From an uncultured Acidimicrobiaceae bacterium (lineage in GTDB: Bacteria; Actinomycetota; Acidimicrobiia; Acidimicrobiales; Ilumatobacteraceae): 14,759 bases of DNA. Made by a program: the position numbers and the translations under genes. Below are positions 7,664 to 13,566 of this stretch, one piece after another (position 1 is the first letter of the stretch; the number at the start of each line of letters is the position of its first letter). The notes under the pieces are model-generated. The model did no database searches, was not told the DNA's origin, and saw only the letters and a program-made list of their open reading frames with translations. Location: contig CAIVDG010000249.1 of NCBI GenBank assembly GCA_903904615.1, forward strand, positions 1 to 14,759, in the 5' to 3' direction.

Positions 7664-7684
7664 GCGTCACCTACCGTAGTGGTC
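7664..7684. promoter_or_regulatory. 21-bp divergent intergenic region with a possible shared -10 element
   Basis: The whole space between the ilvA and amidotransferase start codons is 21 bp, with CTACCGTAG (7671-7679) at its centre: 4-bp inverted arms around one base. Read on the plus strand it gives TACCGT (7672-7677), 7 nt before ATG 7685. Read on the minus strand it gives TACGGT (7678-7673), 9 nt before ATG 7663. Both fit a TAnnnT -10 hexamer at the distance expected for leaderless transcripts. Any -35 element would lie inside the opposite gene. This is a pattern-based proposal; AGGTG before ilvA allows a leadered alternative. Confidence 0.35.
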
Positions 7685-8392
7685 ATGCGTGCAGCCCTAA
7701 TTGCGAACTGTGATGATGCCGACCCGGGTTTCGTGGGTCGCTCGTTGCGCCAACGCGGATTTTCATTCACCGAATACATCCGTGAGCAATGGGAGCACTG
7801 GCCATCTCTTCAGGGAATTGACCTCGTGGTGTCGATGGGCTCATCGTGGAGCACCTACTGGGAGAAGCACGCTGGTCCCATCAGTGCGGAACAAGACCTC
7901 ATTCGCCAAGCTCTGAAGGACGGCATCCCGGTCTTAGGCATCTGCTTTGGGGGCCAACAATTGGCAACCGCCCTCGGTGGAACAGTCACAAATGCACAAA
8001 GTCCAGAAATCGGGTGGTTTCGGGTGGAAAATGTTCCAGAAACGGCAGATTCTTCCCCAAAATGCCTCACGGAAGGGCCATGGATGCAGTGGCACTACGA
8101 CCGATTCTCCGTTCCGTCGGGGGCCACGGTGTTGGCGGAATCCCCGGTGGGACCCCAAGCCATTGTGTGTGGTCGAGCCCTAGGGCTGCAGTTTCACCCC
8201 GAAGCAACCGAATCGATTGTCCGGCAGTGGGCATCGGGTGAGGGTGCCGATGAACTGGCCGCTCAGAAGATCTCCGCTCCCGACCTGCACGCTGAGACGT
8301 CGGACACAGTGGTCGATGCCGAACGCCGATGCGATGAACTGGTGGCCTGGTTCCTGAGCGATGTGGCACAAAGGCACATGCCGAACACCTGA
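7685..8392 (+). CDS. Class I glutamine amidotransferase (GuaA N-domain-like)
   Basis: This 235-residue protein belongs to the stand-alone class I glutamine amidotransferase family, which releases ammonia from glutamine or cleaves related amide bonds. The catalytic Cys87 lies in LGICFGGQQLA, and His171/Glu173 in LQFHPEAT complete the triad. SPEIGWFRV and MQWHYDRFSVP are typical of the COG0518-type GATases. The frame is open far upstream, but MRAALIANCDD at 7685 matches the family N-terminus and avoids overlap with the divergent ilvA. No Shine-Dalgarno is visible before it, so it may be leaderless. It is divergent from ilvA and the C26 amidotransferase and 54 bp upstream of nuoA, and could in principle be read through into nuo. 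No synthetase partner domain or adjacent ammonia acceptor enzyme is present, so the substrate is unknown. Confidence 0.88.
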   Translation: MRAALIANCDDADPGFVGRSLRQRGFSFTEYIREQWEHWPSLQGIDLVVSMGSSWSTYWEKHAGPISAEQDLIRQALKDGIPVLGICFGGQQLATALGGTVTNAQSPEIGWFRVENVPETADSSPKCLTEGPWMQWHYDRFSVPSGATVLAESPVGPQAIVCGRALGLQFHPEATESIVRQWASGEGADELAAQKISAPDLHAETSDTVVDAERRCDELVAWFLSDVAQRHMPNT

Positions 8393-8446
8393 TTTCAGGC
8401 AGTGAAGTTGGGGGCGTAATGGGCCCCCGTAGTAGTTTCGATAGCG
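8393..8446 (+). promoter_or_regulatory. nuoA leader region: GC-rich hairpin and possible leaderless promoter
   Basis: GGGGGC (8410-8415) and GCCCCC (8423-8428) form a 6-bp all-GC stem with a 7-nt loop. No T-run follows, so a standard terminator is doubtful. TAGTTT at 8433-8438 ends 8 nt before ATG 8447, the spacing of a -10 hexamer for a leaderless nuoA message. No Shine-Dalgarno sequence is present in front of nuoA, unlike most later nuo genes. The stem overlaps where a -35 would sit. This is speculative. Confidence 0.3.
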
Positions 8447-8812
8447 ATGTCTCCGTTCCTACGGTCTTATCTCACTGTTGTGTGGTTTGGCCTCGCCGCC
8501 TTTTTGATTGCCGGATTGTTGCTGGGTATCTCTGCATTGGTCCGACCCAATAAGCCAACTGCTGAAAAGTTGCTCACGTACGAGAGCGGTGTAGATCCCG
8601 TCGGTGAAGGTTGGTCGCAAAGCCAAATTCGCTATTACGTTTTCGCACTTCTCTTCGTCATCTTCGACGTTGAAGCAGTGTTCATTTTCCCATGGGCAAC
8701 TCAGCTCGAGCGATACGCCGTTTTCGGTCTCGTTGAAATGGGCATCTTTGTCGGCGTTTTGTTGCTCGGTCTTGTCTACGCGTGGCGCAAGGGCGTCCTT
8801 CGCTGGGTTTAG
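8447..8812 (+). CDS. nuoA: NADH-quinone oxidoreductase subunit A
   Basis: This small membrane subunit of complex I (ND3 homologue) lines the quinone chamber entrance through the loop between TM1 and TM2. It has 121 residues with three predicted membrane helices (about 9-31, 63-84 and 91-111). The family motifs are present: LTYESGVDPVGEG in the loop and the acidic TM2 motif YVFALLFVIFDVEAVFIFPWA. It is the first gene of the nuo block. The ATG at 8447 has no obvious ribosome binding site, so leaderless initiation is possible. nuoB starts 19 nt after its stop. Confidence 0.95.
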   Translation: MSPFLRSYLTVVWFGLAAFLIAGLLLGISALVRPNKPTAEKLLTYESGVDPVGEGWSQSQIRYYVFALLFVIFDVEAVFIFPWATQLERYAVFGLVEMGIFVGVLLLGLVYAWRKGVLRWV

Positions 8813-8831
8813 GAAGAAGGATTTCACTCGT

Positions 8832-9386
8832 ATGGGTCTTGTAGATCGTGGCCGCCTTCCAAAGCCACTCACCTCTCTCTTTAACCTCGGTCGCTCATAC
8901 AGCTTGTGGGTGTACCAGTGGGGTCTTGCATGTTGCGCCATTGAAATGGGTGCAGCGTTCGGCTCTCCTCGTTACGACGTTATGCGCCTCGGAGTTATCC
9001 CTCTGCCAGCGTCGCCTCGTCAAGCAGACCTCGTTGTCATCTCCGGAACTGTGACAGACAAAATGGCGCCAGCCATTAAGCGTTTGTATGAACAGATGCC
9101 AGAACCCAAGTACGTGATCTCTATGGGAAGTTGCGCCAACTGCGGCGGTCCTTATTGGGATAGTTATTCGGTTACAAAAGGTGTCGATCAAATCATTCCT
9201 GTTGATGTGTATGTCCCTGGTTGTCCACCGCGTCCCGAAGCGTTGCTTGAAGGCATTGTTCTATTGCAGCAACGCATCAAGAACGAAGACATGGGCGCAC
9301 GTTGGCGCGGCGAAGGCACAAAGCCAATGAATGTGGTCGATGGTGAGTCGGCTGAAAAGGGAGGTGTTCCCGTTGTCGTCAACTGA
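8832..9386 (+). CDS. nuoB: NADH-quinone oxidoreductase subunit B (cluster N2 carrier)
   Basis: This peripheral-arm subunit carries the terminal 4Fe-4S cluster N2, which donates electrons to quinone. It has 184 residues. The N2 ligands are Cys34 and Cys35 (WGLACCAIEM), Cys101 (MGSCANCGG) and Cys131 (VPGCPPRPEA). The conserved ASPRQADL, GTVTDKMAPA and QMPEPKYVISMG blocks are intact. The frame is open upstream, but ATG 8832 is chosen because GAAGAAGG (8813-8820) precedes it and the protein then starts at the family N-terminus. Its 3' end overlaps the nuoC start proposed here by 14 nt. Confidence 0.96.
   Translation: MGLVDRGRLPKPLTSLFNLGRSYSLWVYQWGLACCAIEMGAAFGSPRYDVMRLGVIPLPASPRQADLVVISGTVTDKMAPAIKRLYEQMPEPKYVISMGSCANCGGPYWDSYSVTKGVDQIIPVDVYVPGCPPRPEALLEGIVLLQQRIKNEDMGARWRGEGTKPMNVVDGESAEKGGVPVVVN
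9357..9366 (+). promoter_or_regulatory. Ribosome binding site that fixes the nuoC start at TTG
   Basis: AAGGGAGGTG lies inside the 3' end of nuoB and is close to the ideal Shine-Dalgarno AAGGAGGTG. It is 6 nt from TTG 9373, counting from the last G of the motif, or 8 nt from the GGAGG core. The in-frame GTG at 9364 lies within the motif itself and the ATG at 9331 lies upstream of it, so neither can use it. Confidence 0.65.
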
Positions 9387-10017
9387 TACAACAACTGAGG
9401 CACCACGCGATGAGCGTCGCGATGCCGAAATGGCACGCATCACAGGTGCACTTGGTGCCGCCGTTCTCGATTCTCTAGTCAAAGCAAACGACGACATGTG
9501 GATTCGCGTGTCGGCCGATGCGTGGCGTACCACTGGTGAAACGTTGAAGTCACTTGGGTATAGCTATTTCTGTTTCTTGTCGGGTATCGACTGGCTGCCA
9601 TCGCCATTTGGCAAAGGCGAAGAAGATCCCACCGAGCCAACACCAGAGCGGGATTCCACTATTAAGCAGGGTTACACCGGCGGTGCCACTCGCTTCCAAG
9701 TCATCGCTCGTGTCATGCAGCCCTTCACGTCACTTGGTGTCAACATCAAGGTCGACATCGACGATTCAATGGCTATCGATTCGTGGTGTTCGGTGTACGC
9801 CGGCGCTAACTGGCACGAACGTGAAACTCATGAAATGTTTGGCATTGGTTTCAACGGCCATCCTGACCTTCGCAACATGTACTTGCCTTCAGACTTTGAA
9901 GGATTTCCGCTGCGCAAAGATTTCCCATTGCTCGCCCGCATCGTGAAGCCATGGCCAGGAATTGTCGATGTTGAACCGCTTCCGGGCGACGACGAACAGG
10001 AAGGCGAAGCATCATGA
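9373..10017 (+). CDS. nuoC: NADH-quinone oxidoreductase subunit C
   Basis: This 30-kDa-type peripheral-arm subunit binds NuoD and helps hold the quinone-reducing module. It is separate from nuoD here, not a NuoCD fusion as in E. coli. With the TTG start it has 214 residues. The signature ANWHERETHEMFGIGFNGHP (146-164) followed by DLRNMYLPSDFEGFPLRKDFPL is clear; it matches the family ANW.ERE.YDMFGI..GHPDLR but with His for the usual Phe/Tyr and Glu for Asp in DMFG. The start is set by the strong ribosome binding site at 9357-9366; ATG 9331 would be 14 residues longer. Its TGA overlaps the nuoD ATG (ATGA). Confidence 0.93.
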   Translation: MSSTDTTTEAPRDERRDAEMARITGALGAAVLDSLVKANDDMWIRVSADAWRTTGETLKSLGYSYFCFLSGIDWLPSPFGKGEEDPTEPTPERDSTIKQGYTGGATRFQVIARVMQPFTSLGVNIKVDIDDSMAIDSWCSVYAGANWHERETHEMFGIGFNGHPDLRNMYLPSDFEGFPLRKDFPLLARIVKPWPGIVDVEPLPGDDEQEGEAS

Positions 10018-11186
10018 CCATGCTTGGCGATCGTCAACAACTCGCGTACATCGCAGCACAAGCTGCAGATGCTCGCGTGAATGTCGAACTTGAAACAGAG
10101 GGCATGACCCTCAACATCGGGCCGCAGCACCCTGCTACTCACGGAACACTGCGCATCATTGCTCGTCTCGACGGTGAGCAAGTGGTGTGGGCAGAACCGT
10201 CTGCTGGCTACATGCACCGCGGTTACGAAAAGCTCACAGAAGTTCGTACGTACCCACAAGTCACTGCATTGGTCAACCGCATTGACTGGCTTGGTTCATT
10301 CGCAAACGAAGTGCCATTCATTCTCGCCGCAGAAAAGTTGATGGGTGTTGAAGCACCTGCACGTGCACAGCACATTCGCACCATCTTGTTCGAACTCTCT
10401 CGCATCGCGAACGTGTCGTTGTTCTTGGGTGACCTTGGTGTGCAGCTTGGCGCCGTAACGCCAGTGTTCTTCGCATTCCGTGACCGTGAATATGTTCTCA
10501 ACCTCATCGAAGCAGCAACGGGTGGACGTTTCCACCCCAACTTCGACCGCATCGGTGGATTGAAAGACGATCTTCCTGCTGGCTTCATTGACGAAACACG
10601 CATGGTCATGAAGAAGTTGCGCACGTTCTGCGATCAAATTGAAGACTTGTTGTTCGGAAACGAAATCTTCCAATCACGTACGCGCGGAATTGGTGTCATT
10701 CCGAAAGATGTTGCTTTGCAATACGGACTTTCCGGCGCCAACTTGCGCGCAAGTGGAGTCGATTGGGACCTTCGTCGCGATCAAGAACTTCCCATGGCGT
10801 GGAACAAGGCCGATTGGAAAGTGTGGACACACCCAGACGGCGACTCATTCGCACGTTGTTGGGTACGACTGCAAGAAGTTCGTGAATCCACCAAGATTGT
10901 CGACCAACTGCTCGACACAATTCCTTCTGGTCCCGTTATGGCCAAGGTTCCCAAAATCATCAAGGTTCCCGAAGGCGAAGCATGGGTGTCCACCGAAAAC
11001 CCACTCGGTGAAATGGGCTACTACGTCGTGTCGCAAGGTGATCAAGGTCCCTTCCGCGTCAAGATTCGCAGTGCATCGTTCAACAACATCTCCATTGTTC
11101 CTTGGCTACTGAAGGGTGTGTACGTCCCCGACATCATCACCATCCTTGCGTCGCTGTACTTCATTCTCGGAGACATTGATCGCTAA
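10014..11186 (+). CDS. nuoD: NADH-quinone oxidoreductase subunit D, short form
   Basis: This 49-kDa-type subunit (hydrogenase large-subunit relative) forms the quinone pocket with NuoB. It has 390 residues and starts at ATG 10014 with AGGAAGG 9 nt upstream; the ATG at 10020 is less well spaced. NIGPQHPATHG (34-44) with His43, YMHRGYEKL and the terminal GDIDR are present. The C-terminal half runs from IPSGPVMAKVPKIIKVPEG straight into STENPLGEMGYY and lacks the long insert with an HHF helix found in NADH-linked homologues; this resembles NuoD of 11-subunit complexes. Unusual residues are Trp92 where RxDY.S normally has the quinone-contacting Tyr, Gln144 in QLGAVTP where an acidic residue pairs with the pocket His, FDRIGG for YIRPGG, and Tyr382 where the C-terminal motif normally has Asp. 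The TAA overlaps the nuoH ATG by 1 nt. The family is certain; redox partner and quinone chemistry are not. Confidence 0.94.
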   Translation: MTMLGDRQQLAYIAAQAADARVNVELETEGMTLNIGPQHPATHGTLRIIARLDGEQVVWAEPSAGYMHRGYEKLTEVRTYPQVTALVNRIDWLGSFANEVPFILAAEKLMGVEAPARAQHIRTILFELSRIANVSLFLGDLGVQLGAVTPVFFAFRDREYVLNLIEAATGGRFHPNFDRIGGLKDDLPAGFIDETRMVMKKLRTFCDQIEDLLFGNEIFQSRTRGIGVIPKDVALQYGLSGANLRASGVDWDLRRDQELPMAWNKADWKVWTHPDGDSFARCWVRLQEVRESTKIVDQLLDTIPSGPVMAKVPKIIKVPEGEAWVSTENPLGEMGYYVVSQGDQGPFRVKIRSASFNNISIVPWLLKGVYVPDIITILASLYFILGDIDR

Positions 11187-12250
11187 TGAGTAGTGCATTA
11201 ATTGCTGCCGACTTGGCCTACTGGGCACAGTCTTTGTTACGAGTTCTTGGCGGACTTGTGGCAGTGCTGTTGCCTGCAGGCACGGTTGTGTACCTGTTCT
11301 TGTTCAAGATGATGTCGTTCATGCAGTCACGTCTTGGTCCAATGGAAGCTGGTCCATACGGATCCATGCAGTTGTTTGCCGAAGTAGGCAAGTGGTTGCA
11401 AAAAGAAGACATCGTGCCCGCCAATGCTCAACCAGAGGCACGCATCTTCAAAATGGCACCGCTCATTGTGTTGGCCAGCACGTTCCTTCTTGTTGTTGTC
11501 GTCCCGTTCGGACCCGACGCATGGTTCACCGATTTTGAAGTCGGAATCTTCTACGCACTTGCAGTGTCATCGGTGTCAGTTCTTGGCATTCTCATCGCCG
11601 GTTGGTCAAGTGCGAACAAGTACTCATTGTTGGGTGGCTTGCGTGCAGCTGGTCAGCTCATCGCATACGAACTTCCTATGGTTCTCGCCGTCGTCGGCGT
11701 TGTCATCCAGGCCGGCACTATGAACCTGCAGCAAATCGTGGTTGCCCAAAACGCTGGGTCCATGTTCGGGTGGAACGGTGTTGGTAATCCGTACATCCTC
11801 ACTCAGTTCGTCGCATTCATCATCTTCATGATTTCTGTTCAAGCAGAACTCACACAGACTCCGTTCGACATGCCCATCGCTGAATCGGAACTCGTCTCGG
11901 GTTACATGACCGAATACTCCGGTTTCCGTTTCCTCATTTTCTTCATTGGTGAGTTCGCTACCGCAGGCGTCTTTGCAATGATCGCGTCCGTTTTGTTCCT
12001 CGGTGGTTGGGGTGTTCCGTTTGCATGGTTCGGTTGGACCGACATGGACAGCATCGACAACTGGATGAATGTCGTCGGACCACTCATTCTCTTCACGAAG
12101 ATGATTGTCCTCGTGTTCTTCATCATGTGGGTGCGTTTCTCATTCCCACGTTTCCGTGAAGACCAGTTGCAGCGCTTCGCGTGGAAAATTCTTATTCCTG
12201 TCTCGCTCGTCAACATCATGGTGACGGCTGTGCTGAAGGTGGCGTTCTAA
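11186..12250 (+). CDS. nuoH: NADH-quinone oxidoreductase subunit H
   Basis: This membrane subunit (ND1 homologue) joins the peripheral arm to the membrane arm and builds the quinone channel. It has 354 residues, mostly hydrophobic, with about eight or nine membrane segments. Family marks include GPMEAGPYGSMQLFAEVGKW, KEDIVPANA, and the cytoplasmic loop PFDMPIAESELVSGYMTEYS. In that loop the usual (N)R before xPFD is Thr223-Gln224, and the first Glu of the normal PEAESEL is Ile231; Glu233 and Glu235 remain. These residues normally face the quinone chamber. The ATG overlaps the nuoD stop (TAATG). nuoG, which usually precedes nuoH, is absent, together with nuoE and nuoF. Confidence 0.95.
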   Translation: MSSALIAADLAYWAQSLLRVLGGLVAVLLPAGTVVYLFLFKMMSFMQSRLGPMEAGPYGSMQLFAEVGKWLQKEDIVPANAQPEARIFKMAPLIVLASTFLLVVVVPFGPDAWFTDFEVGIFYALAVSSVSVLGILIAGWSSANKYSLLGGLRAAGQLIAYELPMVLAVVGVVIQAGTMNLQQIVVAQNAGSMFGWNGVGNPYILTQFVAFIIFMISVQAELTQTPFDMPIAESELVSGYMTEYSGFRFLIFFIGEFATAGVFAMIASVLFLGGWGVPFAWFGWTDMDSIDNWMNVVGPLILFTKMIVLVFFIMWVRFSFPRFREDQLQRFAWKILIPVSLVNIMVTAVLKVAF

Positions 12251-12747
12251 TGGCTAAGCCCAAAGTTCCTGGTTTATTCAAGGGTCTCGGTGTCACATTC
12301 GGCACGCTCATGCGTACGGCTACTGAAGGTTCCAACACCATTCAGTATCCGCACGAGAAAGAAACCCCACCTATTCGTGCGCGTGGTGTTATCGCATTAC
12401 ACGAAGGCAACTGCACATCCTGCATGTTGTGTGCACGTTCATGTCCCGACTGGTGTATCTACATCGAAGGACACAAAGAACTTGCTCCACCACGTCGTGC
12501 AGGTGGTGCGCCTCGCAAAGTAAACAAGCTCGACCGTTTCGACATCGACTACGCGTTGTGCATGTATTGCGGTATCTGTGTTGAAGTGTGCCCATTCGAT
12601 GCTTTGTTCTGGAGCCCTGAGTACGAATACTCAGAACCACGAATCGCCGACCTTCTTCACGACATGACGAAGTTGGGCGAGTGGATGGAAACAGTTCCTG
12701 AAGCACCAGAACTTGAAGCCGGTGCCGACAAGAAGGGCAAGAAGTAA
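12250..12747 (+). CDS. nuoI: NADH-quinone oxidoreductase subunit I (2x 4Fe-4S ferredoxin-like)
   Basis: This peripheral-arm subunit holds clusters N6a and N6b, which pass electrons toward N2. It has 165 residues. Two complete 4Fe-4S motifs are visible: Cys55, 58, 61 and 65 (CTSCMLCARSCP) and Cys104, 107, 110 and 114 (CMYCGICVEVCP). The N-terminus is amphipathic and the tail is acidic then basic (ELEAGADKKGKK). GAAGGTGG at 12235-12242 is the ribosome binding site, and the ATG overlaps the nuoH stop (TAATG). In a complex without NuoEFG this subunit would be the likely docking point for an alternative electron donor, as proposed for other 11-subunit complexes. Confidence 0.96.
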   Translation: MAKPKVPGLFKGLGVTFGTLMRTATEGSNTIQYPHEKETPPIRARGVIALHEGNCTSCMLCARSCPDWCIYIEGHKELAPPRRAGGAPRKVNKLDRFDIDYALCMYCGICVEVCPFDALFWSPEYEYSEPRIADLLHDMTKLGEWMETVPEAPELEAGADKKGKK

Positions 12748-13259
12748 TGGTCGCTGCAGATCTTCTTATTGCTCAGAACATTGGGTTCTATCTCATTGCC
12801 GCCATCATGGTGTTCGGCGCATTCCGTGTTGTGACCACTCGAAACGTTGTGCACGCTGCGTTGTGGTTAGTAGTAGTTCTTGCCGGAGCGGCCGCTCAAT
12901 ACATTCTTCTTGCAGCAGAATTTGTTGCGGTCACCCAGGTACTGGTGTACATCGGCGCGGTCATGGTGTTGTTCCTTTTCGGCACAATGTTGACCCGCGC
13001 ACGTATTGGTACCGATTCGGAACTGAACAACAAGAACTGGTTCATGGGAATTCCAGTAGCAGTTTTGTTGCTCGCCACGTTGATCATCGCTCTGAATGAT
13101 GGATTTGGTGACGAACAGTTGCCTACTGACGCAGCTGTTGTGAACACACAGCAAATCTCCGATCAAATCTTCGGACCGTATTTGTTGCCATTCTGGGCAT
13201 TGTCGTTTGTTCTTCTTGCAGCCACTATCGGAGCCATCGTGCTCGCACGGAGGGACTAA
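12747..13259 (+). CDS. nuoJ: NADH-quinone oxidoreductase subunit J
   Basis: This membrane subunit (ND6 homologue) contains the TM3 pi-bulge helix involved in coupling. It has 170 residues with about five membrane helices. The family hallmark TQVLVYIGAVMVLFLFGTML is present at about 70-89, preceded by VVTTRNVVHAALWLVVVLAG. The ATG overlaps the nuoI stop (TAATG), and AAGAAGGG lies shortly upstream. nuoK follows after 3 nt. Nothing unusual is visible. Confidence 0.95.
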   Translation: MVAADLLIAQNIGFYLIAAIMVFGAFRVVTTRNVVHAALWLVVVLAGAAAQYILLAAEFVAVTQVLVYIGAVMVLFLFGTMLTRARIGTDSELNNKNWFMGIPVAVLLLATLIIALNDGFGDEQLPTDAAVVNTQQISDQIFGPYLLPFWALSFVLLAATIGAIVLARRD

Positions 13260-13262
13260 GCC

Positions 13263-13562
13263 ATGTTGCTCAACCAGTTCCTCATCCTTGGAGCAATTCT
13301 TTTCTGCATTGGCGTCTATGGAGTCATCGCACGAAAGAACGCAGTTCTCGTGCTGATGTCTATTGAGCTCATCTTGAACTCGGTCAACATCAACTTGTTG
13401 GCCTTTTCGTTGCGCAACGGGTCAACAGATGGCCACACGTTCGCTTTGTACATCATTGCTATTGCTGCGGCCGAAGTCGGCGTTGGTCTCGCAATGGTTC
13501 TTCTCATGTATCGCAACCGTCGTTCCGTTGGTCTCGACGAACTCTCAGAGATGAAGGGCTAG
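13263..13562 (+). CDS. nuoK: NADH-quinone oxidoreductase subunit K
   Basis: This small membrane subunit (ND4L homologue) is part of the first proton channel next to NuoJ and NuoA. It has 99 residues and three helices. The two functionally important membrane glutamates are in place: Glu35 in LMSIELILNSVN and Glu71 in AIAAAEVGVGLA. A good ribosome binding site, GGAGGG (13249-13254), lies 8 nt upstream of the ATG. nuoL begins 4 nt after the stop. Confidence 0.96.
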   Translation: MLLNQFLILGAILFCIGVYGVIARKNAVLVLMSIELILNSVNINLLAFSLRNGSTDGHTFALYIIAIAAAEVGVGLAMVLLMYRNRRSVGLDELSEMKG

Positions 13563-13566
13563 GCAC

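Noticed and set aside
7370..7684. N-terminal extension of the class I amidotransferase
   Set aside because: The upstream open frame is antisense to ilvA, is rich in Cys/Arg/Asn without homology-like motifs, and the family N-terminus starts at MRAALIAN (7685).
753..8446. The block between nuoN and nuoA as a mobile genomic island
   Set aside because: No integrase, transposase, direct or inverted terminal repeats or tRNA are visible, and base composition by eye is similar to the nuo genes.
8570..8610. Loss of the conserved loop Cys in NuoA (YESG in place of YECG)
   Set aside because: E. coli NuoA also has Ser here, so it is normal variation.
8604..8831. N-terminal extension of NuoB
   Set aside because: It overlaps the whole second half of nuoA in another frame; a good ribosome binding site and the family N-terminus place the start at 8832.
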